A stretch of 64,000 nt of DNA from Elusimicrobiota bacterium (GTDB lineage Bacteria; Elusimicrobiota; Elusimicrobia; UBA1565; UBA9628): NCBI GenBank assembly GCA_016182905.1, contig JACPFR010000019.1, positions 49,049 through 113,048 on the forward strand, given 5' to 3'. The position numbers and the translations under genes were made by a program. Positions 17,163 to 26,900 of this stretch are shown here, piece after piece. Position 1 is the stretch's first letter. Each line of letters opens with the position of its first letter. The notes beneath the pieces are model-generated. The model saw nothing but the letters and a program-made list of their open reading frames with translations, did no database searches and had not been told where the DNA came from.

Positions 17163-18275
17163 CTAGCGGCCGAACAGGCCCTTGAGCGCGTCGACGGCGG
17201 CGCCCTTGGCGGCCTTCTTCGCCTCGTCCTTGGCCTGCTGCTTGGCTTCCTTGGGCGTCGGGGCCGGCTCGTCCGCCTTCTCAGCCGCCTCGTCTCCCTC
17301 GAGACCGGCGCCGGCGACGGCCTTGCAGAACTTGAACCACTTCTTCTCGACGCGCCGCGGATCGCCTTCCTTGACCGTGTAGCTGCGGCCCACGCAATGC
17401 TTCTTGGCCAGGGGCTTCGCCTCCGCGGGGCAGTGCGCGCCGACGAACTCGTAGGACTCGTCCTTGCTGGCGCCCTTGCACAACTTCTTGCGCAGGTCGT
17501 CGTGGCTCACGCCGCACATGCGCGCCGCGGCCTCGCCATGGGAGCGGCCGGCCTTGAGGAAGCCTTCCTCCGTCTGGTAGCGCTTGCAGAGCTCCTCGGC
17601 CTTGGCCGTGCACTCCTCGGCGACCTTGGGCTGCTGCTTGGTGTAGGTCTCCAGCATCGACTTGCAGCTCGCGTCCTTCTTCTTATAGCAGTGTCCCCAC
17701 ATGCCGAGGCTGTCGGGATCCATCTTCTCGACGGCCTTGGCGCAGCCCTTGAGCTGGTCGCGCTCGGACCTGCGGCTCATCTCCTGGTACTCGGCCTGCG
17801 CGCCCTCGGCCTGGGCCTTGATCTTCTCGACCTTCGCGGTCTGCTCCGCGCGCGCCTTCTTGGCGTCGCATGGCCCGAGCCGCTTGCCGGCGAGCCTCAT
17901 CGTCATCTCGCCGTGCTCGGGGTCCTTCATGCGCATCGTTCCCTTATACTCGGTGCGCGCCTTGTTGTAGGCGAACTCCATCTTGCCGGAGCGCCCCTCC
18001 TTGCACTTCACGGTCATCGACACGCTCGCGGGCGTCTGCTTGAGGTCCGAGATCTCGCAGTCCTTCATCTCCTTGTCCTTGGAGACGTTCTCGCGCTCGT
18101 CCTCACCGCGGCACACCGTGGCGGTCCGCGCGCCCATCATCCCCGCGGGCATGTCGGGCATCTCCATCCGGGAGGTCACCTCCCACAGATGGCCGTCCTC
18201 CGCCGCGGACGACGCGCGGGCGGCGAGCAAGGAGGCGAGAACGACGGCGGCGACGGCGAAATGGTTGTTCCTCAC
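17163..18275 (-). CDS. Exported DUF3617-like protein with Cys-rich helical extension
   Basis: 370 residues. Signal peptide ends near ASSAAED. The first ~130 residues (LWEVTSRMEMPDMPAGM, VCRGEDE, then strand-rich EYKGTMRMKD) match DUF3617 periplasmic proteins of unknown function. Residues ~140-310 are helical with many cysteines (CAKAVEKM, WGHCYKKKDASCKSM, ECTAKAEELCKRY, MCGVSHDD, LCKGASKD), probably disulfide-bonded. The tail is Lys/Ala-rich. I chose the GTG at 18275 because AGGAGAAG lies 8-9 nt upstream and the signal peptide starts there; the frame stays open further upstream but without this support. Confidence 0.72.
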   Translation of the reverse strand: MRNNHFAVAAVVLASLLAARASSAAEDGHLWEVTSRMEMPDMPAGMMGARTATVCRGEDERENVSKDKEMKDCEISDLKQTPASVSMTVKCKEGRSGKMEFAYNKARTEYKGTMRMKDPEHGEMTMRLAGKRLGPCDAKKARAEQTAKVEKIKAQAEGAQAEYQEMSRRSERDQLKGCAKAVEKMDPDSLGMWGHCYKKKDASCKSMLETYTKQQPKVAEECTAKAEELCKRYQTEEGFLKAGRSHGEAAARMCGVSHDDLRKKLCKGASKDESYEFVGAHCPAEAKPLAKKHCVGRSYTVKEGDPRRVEKKWFKFCKAVAGAGLEGDEAAEKADEPAPTPKEAKQQAKDEAKKAAKGAAVDALKGLFGR

Positions 18276-18401
18276 GGTTGGCTTCTCCTGGTCCGGCAGA
18301 GGTGTGCGAACACGCCCAACATTAGCAAACCCGGGTCGGAGGAGCCACACCGGACGCCGCGCCCGCTCCCCCTCAGGCTCATTCGTTGCATATGACCGGG
18401 A

Positions 18402-18432
18402 TTGTCCCCCGCTCGGGGCCATTTCGTATAAT
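18402..18432 (+). promoter_or_regulatory. fbaB promoter
   Basis: A perfect TATAAT at 18427-18432 is preceded by TTGTCC at 18402-18407 with a 19-bp spacer, slightly long. The expected transcript starts near 18439 and includes AAAGGAG at 18452-18458 before the fbaB start at 18470. Confidence 0.6.
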
Positions 18433-18469
18433 AGTGACCGCTTTCCGGACCAAAGGAGACTCGCCAACC

Positions 18470-19525
18470 ATGACCACCAACATCGAAGCCCTGCTCGGAG
18501 CCGACGCCAAGCTCCTCGAGCACAAGTGCACCGCCATCCCCAAGGAGACGATCCACCTCCCGGGCCCGGACTCCGTCGACCGTCTCTTCGCCCTCTCCGA
18601 CCGTCCCACCCCGGTGCTCAAGAGCCTGCAGTCCCTGTACGACCACGGCCGCCTCTCGGGGACCGGCTACGTCTCCATCCTCCCCGTCGACCAGGGCATC
18701 GAGCACTCGGCCGCGGCCTCGTTCGCGCCGAACCCGATCTACTTCGACCCGGAGAACATCGTCAAGCTCGCGATCGAAGGCGGCGCCAACGGCGTGGCCT
18801 CCACGCTCGGCGTCTTGGGGATGACGGCCCGCAAGTACGCCCACAAGATCCCGTACATCCTGAAGTTCAACCACAGCGAGCTGCTGAGCTACCCGAACAC
18901 CTTCGACCAGACCATGTACGGCAGCATGAAGCAGGCCTACGACATGGGCTGCGTGGCCGTCGGCGCTACGGTGTACTTCGGCTCGGCGGAGTCCCGCCGC
19001 CAGATCTGGGAGGTCTCCCAGGCGTTCGAGGCCGCGCATTCGCTCGGCATGGCCACCATCCTGTGGTGCTACGTGCGCAACAACGCGTTCAAGACCGCCG
19101 AGAAGGACTACCACGTGTCGGCCGACCTCACGGGCCAGGCCAACCACCTCGGCGTCACCATCCAGGCGGACATCATCAAGCAGAAGCTGCCCGAGAACAA
19201 CGGCGGCTACAACGCGATCAAGGGCTTCGGCAAGACGAGCAAGCTGGTCTACGAGAAGCTGACGACCGACAACCCCATCGACCTGACCCGCTGGCAGGTG
19301 GCCAACTGCTACATGGGCCGGGCGGGCCTGATCAACTCGGGCGGCGCCTCCTCGGGCGCCAGCGACCTCGCCGAGGCCGTGAAGACCGCCGTCATCAACA
19401 AGCGCGCCGGCGGCATGGGCCTCATCTCCGGCCGCAAGGCGTTCCAGCGCCCGATGAAGGACGGGATCGGCATCCTCAACGCGATCCAGGACGTGTACCT
19501 CGACAAGAAGGTCACGATCGCTTAA
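18470..19525 (+). CDS. fbaB: Class I fructose-bisphosphate aldolase (DhnA/FbaB type)
   Basis: 351 residues. Reversibly cleaves fructose 1,6-bisphosphate to dihydroxyacetone phosphate and glyceraldehyde 3-phosphate in glycolysis/gluconeogenesis through a Schiff base. Recognisable segments are [30 protein letters not shown] and [14 protein letters not shown]; the Lys of IIKQK is residue 237, the expected Schiff-base position of Fba[10 protein letters not shown] near residue 285 fits the phosphate-binding loop. The frame is open upstream, but GGAG at 18455 and the promoter place the start at 18470. Divergent from the DUF3617 gene; followed by two palindromes and a terminator. Confidence 0.95.
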   Translation: MTTNIEALLGADAKLLEHKCTAIPKETIHLPGPDSVDRLFALSDRPTPVLKSLQSLYDHGRLSGTGYVSILPVDQGIEHSAAASFAPNPIYFDPENIVKLAIEGGANGVASTLGVLGMTARKYAHKIPYILKFNHSELLSYPNTFDQTMYGSMKQAYDMGCVAVGATVYFGSAESRRQIWEVSQAFEAAHSLGMATILWCYVRNNAFKTAEKDYHVSADLTGQANHLGVTIQADIIKQKLPENNGGYNAIKGFGKTSKLVYEKLTTDNPIDLTRWQVANCYMGRAGLINSGGASSGASDLAEAVKTAVINKRAGGMGLISGRKAFQRPMKDGIGILNAIQDVYLDKKVTIA

Positions 19526-19533
19526 TACCGAAC

Positions 19534-19579
19534 CGACTGTTTCCGGAAACAGTCGCCGCGACTCGCACCGGTGCGAGTC
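19534..19579. repeat. Two adjacent perfect 20-22 bp palindromes
   Basis: Just after fbaB lie CGACTGTTTCCGGAAACAG followed by TCG (19534-19555) and GACTCGCACCGGTGCGAGTC (19560-19579). Each is a perfect palindrome with no loop, a CCGG centre and GACT...AGTC ends, separated by four bases. They precede, and are distinct from, the looped terminator hairpin. They could be operator sites, a cruciform-forming element or a REP-like unit. Confidence 0.7.
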
Positions 19580-19590
19580 CAAAATAGAAG

Positions 19591-19620
19591 AGGCCCGGGC
19601 GGGGAACCCCGCCCGGGCCT
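19591..19620 (+). terminator. Terminator hairpin after fbaB
   Basis: A 14-bp perfect stem with an AA loop (arms AGGCCCGGGCGGGG and its complement) lies 66 bp after the fbaB stop, followed by TCTCATT rather than a strict T-run. The response regulator gene converges from the other side, so the hairpin may serve both. Confidence 0.7.
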
Positions 19621-19638
19621 TCTCATTCGAACACCGGG

Positions 19639-20034
19639 CTAGTGGTGCTTGCCGTGTCCGTTGAGCACCAGCTCGATCTCGCCCCAGAGCTTCTCGACGG
19701 TGATCGGCTTGGGCAGGAACTGCTCGGCGCCCGCCATCAGGCCCTCGACGCGGTCGCGCGGATCGGCGTACTGCGTGGAGGCCGAGACGAAGATGACCGG
19801 AGTGTCCTTCTGGTTGTCGAGGCGCTTGACCTTGCGGCACAGGTCGAAGCCGTGCACGTCGGGCAGCTGGACGTCCATGATGATGACCGAGGGCTGGCTC
19901 TGGCGCAGGGCCTTGATGGCCTCGTCGCCGGTGCGGGCGCCGGTCACTTCGATGCCCTTCAACGACATGACGTCGATGAAGGTCTCGCGAAAATGATCAT
20001 CGTCTTCGACTATGAACATCGCTGAGGAAGTCAT
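19639..20034 (-). CDS. Single-domain response regulator
   Basis: 131 residues, a lone receiver domain. Acidic pocket EDDD at 10-13, phospho-acceptor Asp54 in VIIMDVQLPD, the switch Ser in PVIFVSAST and the conserved Lys in FLPKPI. There is no output domain, so it should act by protein contact, like CheY or a phosphorelay intermediate. No kinase is adjacent; the orphan sensor kinase at 57.1 kb lacks a receiver and is a speculative partner. ATG 20034 has GGAG 8 nt upstream; the in-frame codons further upstream lack a site. Confidence 0.92.
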   Translation of the reverse strand: MTSSAMFIVEDDDHFRETFIDVMSLKGIEVTGARTGDEAIKALRQSQPSVIIMDVQLPDVHGFDLCRKVKRLDNQKDTPVIFVSASTQYADPRDRVEGLMAGAEQFLPKPITVEKLWGEIELVLNGHGKHH

Positions 20035-20093
20035 GGCACGATCTCCGTTAAGGTTTGGGCGCGGCGCCGGTCGCATTTAGAATCGAGCGCTCG

Positions 20094-20112
20094 GCCGTGC
20101 CGGCGGCACGGC
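20094..20112 (-). terminator. Hairpin after the M50-S8 gene
   Basis: A perfect 8-bp stem with a 3-nt loop (GCCGTGCC/GGCACGGC) lies 61 bp downstream of the M50-S8 stop on the minus strand and upstream of the response regulator start. There is no T-run, so it may be a factor-assisted terminator or a leader hairpin. Confidence 0.35.
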
Positions 20113-20173
20113 GAGCCGGAGTCTCGACGGCGGACTCCATCGCCTTCAAACGAAATGATGTCTCCATGTCCTC

Positions 20174-23100
20174 TTATCGCTTCGGCGCCCGGCCGTTGAC
20201 GCGCTCCCACCAGCGGCCGAAAGCGCCCTTGGACCGGTAGGCGATGCCGGGATGATCGGCCTCCATGGCCGCGAGGGCGGCGGCGACGGACTTGCGCTCC
20301 TGCAGGGCGCGCGAGAACTCGCCGGAGTCGATCATGACGCCGTACTTCCAGGACCCCGACATCGCGATGAAGCCGTCGAGCTCGCTCAGCCGCGACTTCA
20401 TCGCCCGGTAGGAAGAGACGTCCCGCGCGGGCGTTGAAAAGACAGACTTCAGCTTTTTGTACGCGGCGTCCACGTTCATGAAGCCCTCGCCCTCGGCGTC
20501 GGGGCTCTGGCCGGTCTTCTCGAGGGTGGACATGACCGCGTTGACGACGGCGTCGAGCTTGGGCCCGATCTCGGTCGCGCCGAACATCATCGCCAGCAGC
20601 GCGATCGCGCCGGCCACGCCCGGGGTGGACATCGAGGTCCCGGAGATGGCCTTCACGGGCCCCTTCTCGCCGTCCACGCGGTCGGCGTCGCCGAGCGCCG
20701 AGGGCCACGCGCCCTCGATGTTGTAGCCGACGGCCGTCAGGTCGGGTCGATGGTCTTTATAGGACGGATCTTTGGAGGTCTTCGGCGAGCCCGGCCCGCG
20801 GGACGAGAAATAAGCGATCTTTTTGTCGCGGCCTGCGGCCGCGACAGAAACGACGCGGATCGCGCCGGTCGTCGGGTCCTTGTAGGTCACGATGGCGGGC
20901 GCGCCGATCGTGTTCTTCCCCGAGCCGGCGTTGCCGGCGGCGAAGACCATGATGTGCCCTTCCTGGGCCAGCTTCTTGACGAGCTGGGCGTCGGGGCCGT
21001 TCGGGTCGCCCTCGTCGTCGCCCCACGAGTTGGAGATGACGAGGTTGCCGTCGTTGCCGGCCTGGGTCAGCGCCTTGAGGATGTCGTCGAGGGTCGCGCC
21101 GCCGTTGAGGAAGGTCTTGTAGTGCGTCGTGTTGCGCGACCACGGGGCCATGTGCAGGACGGTCGAGTGTACCCACGAGCCGTGGCCGATGTCGTCCACG
21201 TTCTCGCCGGAGGTCATGTTCTTGACCTCCTTGACGCGCTTGAGCAGCGGATGCGACGTGTCCGCGCCGGAGTCGATGACGCCGAACTTGGGCTGGGGCG
21301 CCTCGGTCTTGAAGACCTTGGCCCACAGGCCGGACCAGAAGCCGAGGACCGGCTTGCCCCACATCTTCTCCGCTTCGGCCTGGCCGAGGTCGGCCTTCAC
21401 GATCCTGAGGTTCTCGTCCATCGTGACCGCGTTGCGCGCGCCCGGGTCCATGTCCTCGGGGGAGACGGGCACGGGGCGGATGATCTTGCGCTCGGCGTTC
21501 GGGTACACGGCGAAGCCGCGCGCCGCCATCGACTTCATGAACTCGGCGGCGGAGGCGCCGTCCACGCGGATCGTGGCGGCGTTGATGCGCGCGTAGGTGG
21601 CGAGCGGGGTCGCCTTGTAGGGCTCGAGGACGAACGCGTCGAGGCCGGCGGTCTCGAGCTGGGCCAGCATCGCCTGCTGCAGGCGCGTGTACTGCTCGAC
21701 GCCGGAGGGCAGGTTCACGTCCACGTTGGAGATGTGGGAGTCGTGGAGCTTGGTCTTCTTGTCGCCGAACATCACGATCAGGTCGACGGGGGCGTTGCCG
21801 CCGTTGGACGCGGCGCCGGTCTTCGACGGACCGGAGGGTCCGGGCGCCGCGGCTTCCTGAGCCGCGGCCCGACCCGCCTTCTGTCCGGCGCCGATCTGGC
21901 CGACCGCGAGGCCGAGGGCCGCCACGGCGGGCAGGAACGCGCTCGCCATCTGCACGCCGGTCACGGCCATCACGCCGCCGATCATGAGCTTGGCGACCAG
22001 CATCGCCGCGCCGGCGATCGCGCCGCCGGCGACCATGAAGATCACCAGCATCGGCAGGAGCATGCCCATCGGCCCGAGGCGGTCCATCACGTTGTCCATC
22101 GCCGCGCGGGCCTTATAAGGGAGGACGGCCTTGAGCATGTGGCTGCCGTCCAGGGGCGGCATCGGGATCAGGTTGAAGATCGCGAGGAGGACGTTCAGGA
22201 ACACGAACATGCCGAGCGTCGCGATGACCGCCGTGCCGAGGCCCGCGGCCACGGCGCCGGTGACGGCGAGGGCGCCGGCGGCGGCCAGGCCCATGTTGAC
22301 CGCGGGGCCCGCGAGGGCCACGAGCGCCATGTCCTTGACCGGGTTCTTGAAGTAGCGGGGCTCGACCGGCACGGGGCGGGCGCCGCCGAAGATCATGCCG
22401 GCGAACAGGAAGGTGGCGGCCGGGATCAGCAAAGTCCAGACGGGATCGATGTGCGTCATCCAATGACGGGGATTGAAGGAAGCGCGGTTCTGCAGGCGGG
22501 CCGTCGGGTCGCCGAGCTTGTCGGCCATGCGCGCGTGGCCGATCTCATGAAGAATGAGCGAAGCGATGATCATCGGGAACATCGCGATCGAGCCGAAGGA
22601 CAGCCCCGCGACGGCCGCCGCGGCGCCGCCGAGCAGGCCCACGCCGAACAGGCCGAACAGGCCGCTGTTGCCGCCGCGGTCGCTCTGGTCGGGGTCGGAG
22701 CGGTCGTCGGGCCCGCCCTCGCCGCCGGTGCGGCGCGGGTTGCCGAGCTCGTCGACGCCGCCGTCGCGCGAGGGTCTGCCGTTCTCGTCGAGGCCCTGGT
22801 CGGGCATCCCCTTGCCGCTTTCCTTCTTCGCGGACCGCAGGGAGACCGTCGCCCGGTCGCCGATCGCGAAGGCGTTCAGGCGGCCCGAGCGCAGCGCGCC
22901 GAAGAGGCCGTCGCCGCCGCCGCGCCCGTCCTGGTCGGGGTCGGAGCGGTCGTCGGGCCCGCCCTCGCCGCCGGTGCGGCGCGGGTTGCCGAGCTCGTCG
23001 ACGCCGCCGTCGCGCGAGGGTTTGCCGTTCTCGTCGACGTCCTGGTCGGGCATGCCCTTGCTCGAGTCCTTCTTCTTCGCGAAGGCGCCGTCGAACTGGA

Positions 23101-23572
23101 GCGCGGCCTCGGCGGCCTGCGTCTCCGCGGACTTGGAATCGGCGGCGGGGCCGGACACGACGGTGTGGAGGGAGGAGACGGCCGCGGCGATCACGGACTT
23201 CGCGGGCGCGGCGATCGCGCCCTGAACCGCCTTCGCCGCGGCGACGGGAGAGGCGGCCTTCGGCGCGACGGGCGTCCTCGCGGCGGCCGGCGCGGCGGGA
23301 ACGGCGGCGTTCGGCAGCGCGGACGGGACGATCGAGGGCGCGGAGAGGGCCGAGGACAGGTTCAGGCTGGTCGCAGCGAGAGCGGGGATCGCGGAGACGC
23401 CGTTCGCGCGGCCGAGGCTCGCGCCGGAGACGCCGGACACGCCGGCGGAGGCGGAGCCGTTCGCGGCGGCGCCGATGGTCTGCGCGGCGGCGTGGTAGGC
23501 GCTCGAGCCCGGGGAGACCACGACGAGGGCGAGCGAGAGTGCGAGGGCGATCACGGAGCGAAAGCGCTTCAT
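20174..23572 (-). CDS. Exported-leader fusion: M50 membrane protease plus S8 subtilase
   Basis: 1132 residues. Signal-like segment 1-32 ending AAAQT, an Ala/Pro-rich linker with LNLSSALSAPS, then an 82-residue acidic Asp/Gly-rich unit present twice (about residues 160-320). A membrane region follows with the M50 zinc motif HEIGH (His342, Glu343, His346) and the third ligand in PPLDGSHML (Asp475), in the style of site-2 proteases. The C-terminal ~370 residues are a subtilisin domain: Asp767 (GVIDSGAD), His797 (GHGSWVH), Ser980 (GTSMSTPG) and FAAGNAG. Both proteases look intact. Start ATG 23572 has ACAGGAG 9 nt upstream; the frame is open further upstream without a site. Possibly a two-step proteolytic or maturation system; substrate unknown. 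Confidence 0.88.
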   Translation of the reverse strand: MKRFRSVIALALSLALVVVSPGSSAYHAAAQTIGAAANGSASAGVSGVSGASLGRANGVSAIPALAATSLNLSSALSAPSIVPSALPNAAVPAAPAAARTPVAPKAASPVAAAKAVQGAIAAPAKSVIAAAVSSLHTVVSGPAADSKSAETQAAEAALQFDGAFAKKKDSSKGMPDQDVDENGKPSRDGGVDELGNPRRTGGEGGPDDRSDPDQDGRGGGDGLFGALRSGRLNAFAIGDRATVSLRSAKKESGKGMPDQGLDENGRPSRDGGVDELGNPRRTGGEGGPDDRSDPDQSDRGGNSGLFGLFGVGLLGGAAAAVAGLSFGSIAMFPMIIASLILHEIGHARMADKLGDPTARLQNRASFNPRHWMTHIDPVWTLLIPAATFLFAGMIFGGARPVPVEPRYFKNPVKDMALVALAGPAVNMGLAAAGALAVTGAVAAGLGTAVIATLGMFVFLNVLLAIFNLIPMPPLDGSHMLKAVLPYKARAAMDNVMDRLGPMGMLLPMLVIFMVAGGAIAGAAMLVAKLMIGGVMAVTGVQMASAFLPAVAALGLAVGQIGAGQKAGRAAAQEAAAPGPSGPSKTGAASNGGNAPVDLIVMFGDKKTKLHDSHISNVDVNLPSGVEQYTRLQQAMLAQLETAGLDAFVLEPYKATPLATYARINAATIRVDGASAAEFMKSMAARGFAVYPNAERKIIRPVPVSPEDMDPGARNAVTMDENLRIVKADLGQAEAEKMWGKPVLGFWSGLWAKVFKTEAPQPKFGVIDSGADTSHPLLKRVKEVKNMTSGENVDDIGHGSWVHSTVLHMAPWSRNTTHYKTFLNGGATLDDILKALTQAGNDGNLVISNSWGDDEGDPNGPDAQLVKKLAQEGHIMVFAAGNAGSGKNTIGAPAIVTYKDPTTGAIRVVSVAAAGRDKKIAYFSSRGPGSPKTSKDPSYKDHRPDLTAVGYNIEGAWPSALGDADRVDGEKGPVKAISGTSMSTPGVAGAIALLAMMFGATEIGPKLDAVVNAVMSTLEKTGQSPDAEGEGFMNVDAAYKKLKSVFSTPARDVSSYRAMKSRLSELDGFIAMSGSWKYGVMIDSGEFSRALQERKSVAAALAAMEADHPGIAYRSKGAFGRWWERVNGRAPKR
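22685..23021 (-). repeat. Internal 246-bp direct duplication in the M50-S8 gene
   Basis: A 91-bp block is identical at 22685-22775 and 22931-23021 (period 246 bp), and the similarity continues for about 30 bp on one side. At protein level the unit is about 82 residues, containing MPDQ, DENG, PSRDGGVDELGNPRR and GGPDDRSDPDQ. It is rich in Asp and Gly, reminiscent of calcium-binding or flexible linkers. Confidence 0.9.
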
Positions 23573-23917
23573 CGGAAGTCTCCTGTATCTGCTGATTCGA
23601 TTATAACGCCCGATCCGCGTTCTTAGGCGGGTCATAGGTCCCAACGGGGCTCAGGCATTGGTCCCAACGGGCGAGAGGCCATAGGACTCCAAAGGTGGGT
23701 CTGAGGCCGTCCGGAGGGCCTACCGCCGGATCAGTCCTTTAGTGCGACCCCGAATTGCGACGATAATTACGCGCGTTTCCAAGGATGGCGACAGGGGCTT
23801 TCCCGTCGGAGAGCGGAATATTCGATTGCGTATCCGTGGATTTCACCTTCGGCGCTGCAAGTGAAATGAATGAATACGCAATCGACGGAACTCGGAGCGA
23901 CGCGAGCCATATCTCGG
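23573..23917 (-). promoter_or_regulatory. 345-bp gene-free region upstream of the M50-S8 gene
   Basis: Contains the gene's -10 (TATAAT, 23600-23605, minus strand) and AGGAG site. Upstream of these are two direct copies of GGTCCCAACGGG (23637-23648 and 23660-23671, 23 bp apart) and further GGCC-containing boxes. Toward the M48-MFS stop it holds a bipartite inverted repeat (23822-23885). A frame of 89 codons crosses the area but overlaps the repeat and the neighbouring gene and has no ribosome binding site, so I do not call a gene. Confidence 0.55.
23822..23885. repeat. Nested bipartite inverted repeat
   Basis: Outer perfect 12-bp arms TCGATTGCGTAT (23822-23833) and ATACGCAATCGA (23874-23885) enclose inner perfect 7-bp arms ATTTCAC (23840-23846) and GTGAAAT (23861-23867). 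The internal loops are symmetric (6 nt each) and the terminal loop is 14 nt. It sits 33 bp beyond the M48-MFS stop codon. No T-run follows, so a standard terminator is unlikely; it could be a structured 3' end, a protein-binding site or a recombination site. Confidence 0.75.
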
Positions 23918-26900
23918 TTATCGCGTCTTGCGCTTGATCGGGAAGATCAAAGCGGGAGCGAGGAAGTCGCACAGGGCGCACAGGACCATGACGCCGCCCG
24001 TGATCCACAGCACGGTCATCGTCGGCAGGGAGGCCATCATCAGGCCGACGAGCAGGACGCCGATGATCGCGAAGACCAGCTGGTAGAAGTACATCGCCGA
24101 GTAGATCTTCCCCTGGCTTTGATTATAGGACCCGGAGACCACCTTGGTCGTGAGGCTCGTCCAGACCACGACCCCGGGCGCGCCGAGGAGCGCGGACAGG
24201 AGCATCAGGGCCGCGGCCAGCTGCAGGTGGCCCGTGAAGAAAAGCGCGCCGTAGGCGAGCCACGACAGGCCGTGCAGCCAGGAGGTCCACTTGCCCTGGC
24301 GCTCGAGATGGTTCATCCCGATCGTCGCGTCCTTGTAGGCCCCGGCCAGGAGCTTCGCGCCCCGCAAGGAGGCCCAGGCGCGCAGGTCGCTCGCCGCGCT
24401 CGAAGACTCCAGGAGCGCGAGCGCCTCCGCCTCGGCGCGGCCCAGCGCCGCGCCGACGGCGCGCGCGGCCTCGGCGACGAGGTCGGACCCGAAGCGTTCG
24501 GTCGAGACGGCCGCTCCGCCTTGGGCCCAGTCCGCCTTATAGCGGGCGAGCACCGCGGGCGCGGCGCCGCGCAAGGCGGCGGACGCCGCGTCGAGCGCGC
24601 CGCCGTCCAGAGCGGCCTCCCGCGCGGACAGCTCCGAGCGGAACACGCGCGCGGCCGGCGCCAGCGCCATCTGCTCGGGGTCGCGGAGGAAGGCCATCAG
24701 GCCGGAGCCGACGCCGGAGCCCAGCGCCGCCGCCGCGAGGAAGAGCCCGAAGGAGCCCGGACCGGCGTGAAGCACGTCGGCGATGAAGCGGGGCAGGGCC
24801 GCGAAGAGCAGCGCGTCGCCCGACATGACCGCGACCGTCGTCGTGAGCAGATAGAGGCGCAGGAAACGGTCCGCCCAGATCGTCTTGAAGCCCTGGATGA
24901 CCTCGTTGAAGACGCGCCGCCGCGCGACGGCCTTGACCGCGAAGCCGCCGAACGAAGCGGGCACGACGGCCCGGGACGGATCGCCGTCCACCTCGACGAA
25001 GATGGCCGGGCGCCCCTCGATCTGCCCGGCCGTGACGCCGCGGAACTCCGCGCCGGCGACGCCGTCCTCCTTCAGGCGCTCGGACAGCTCCCGGCGCGCG
25101 GACATCATCTCGTCGCGAGGAAGCTTGAGGAAGAGGCCGTAGCCGACCGCGGCGGCGAGCAGCAGGACGCCGTAGACGGCGTAGGACATGGCGTTGCCCG
25201 ACAGGAGCCCGAAGCGGGCGCCGACCGCCGCGATGAACGCGCCCGCGAGCAGGGGGCCGACCACGCCGACGACGTTCATCACGATCGTCGAGACCGCGTT
25301 GGCGCGGTTGTAGTGCGCGACGTCGCCCGCCAGGATGCGGTTGAAGGCCACCGAGCCCGCCGTCATGCCCGCCATCTGGAGGAAGCCCGCCGCCGCGACC
25401 AGGCCCGTGAAGAGCGCGAAGCCGAAGTAGCCGGAGAAGAACAGGACCGGGACGAGCAGCATGAGCACCGAGCGCCCGAGGTGGGTCCAGATGATGACCT
25501 TCTGCGTCGAGGTGCGGTCGACCAGCGGGCCGGTGGACAGCGAGGCGGCGGCCTGCGCGCCCCAGTTGATCGCGCGGTTGTAGCCAAGCTTGGCTGCGTC
25601 TTCCTTCGACGGCGCCACGAGTCCCGGCAGCGCCGTGTAATGGAAGTTGCCGCCGAGCAGCTGGAGCGCCTGGCCCGCGGTGTAGATCCAGAACTGGCGG
25701 TTGCGGTCCTCATCGGGGAGCACGCGCAGGGAAGCCTTCAGCTTGGCCCATGCGCCCCGAAGAAGACCGCCCCCGATTCTCTCGGAGGCGGGTCCGGCGT
25801 GCGGAGCGAAGGAGACCCGTGGTCCCCCGCCTCCGCCGTCCTCGGGCGGCCGGGGCTTGGGCTTGATCCCCCGCATCGCCTCGGACATGTCCCACAGCTT
25901 GCGGATGCGCACGCCGGTGTTCGGATGCGTGATGAAGAGCTCGAAGATCAGGTCGTCGGCCCGGGTCGGCCCGCCGGCGGCGGACTTCTTCGGGAGCGCG
26001 CCCGCGGTCTCGAGCTGCTCGAGCGGGTTGACGATCATGATGTGCTGCAGGGACGCCGCGCGCGGGATCGCGACGCCCGGCAGGCGGAAGCCCGACGGCG
26101 GCCGCCAGGTCGTGAGAAGGCCGAGCGCCAGCGCGAGGGATTCCGGGTCCTCGCTCAGCAGCGCGCCGTCCTCGTCGGCCATGCCCTCGTTGTTGCGCGA
26201 GGACGCCATCTGCAGGACCTGGAGCACGACCGGGGCCCACAGCGCCGCGAACAGGCGGAGCAGGGCCGGCAGCGACTTGATGATGACGCCGGTCGAGATC
26301 GGGTCGAGAGACTCGACCTTGGCGCCCGGGCCCTCGGTCCTCGCCTTGGCCGCGTCCTCCTGAGCCTGCTTCGGCCGCATGCCGAGCGCCTTCTGCACGA
26401 GGATCTGCGCGTGGCCGACGGCCCACATCACGCCGTAGGACGCGAACGCCACGCCGGAGGCGATGGCGCCGCCGATGGAGCCGGACAGCATGTGCCGGTC
26501 CATCACGTGCGAGAACTCGTGGCTCAGGACGCCGCGCAGCATGCGCACGCCCAGCGCCTTGAGCTCGGAACGGTCGGCCTTGAGCACGGCGGCCGCGACC
26601 TGCGACGGGGTCGCGTCGGCGGGGACGCCGGTGACCGAGCCGGCGATCGCCTTGCGGAACACCTTGAACTCCTTGGTGCCCGCGTCCGAGGAGGCGATGA
26701 GGCGCACCACGCCGTCGCGGACGATCTCGGGGTCGAGGGTCATCGCCTTGATGCCCTTGGTCACGCCGACCATCGCCGCGAACGGGCTGCGGCCCGTCGC
26801 GTAGGCGTTGGGGGCGTCCATCGGGTCGATGACCATCTCCGGCATCGGGATCTCTTTTTTACCCCTCGCGCGGCGGCCGGCGTTGATCTTGTCCCGGAGA

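Noticed and set aside
23822..23885. Integron attC-like site
   Set aside because: The stems are perfectly symmetric and lack the GTTRRRY/RYYYAAC core boxes and the extrahelical bases of attC; no integrase gene is nearby.
23739..24008. 89-codon frame between the M50-S8 and M48-MFS genes
   Set aside because: It overlaps the end of the M48-MFS gene and the bipartite inverted repeat, has no ribosome binding site and no recognisable domain.
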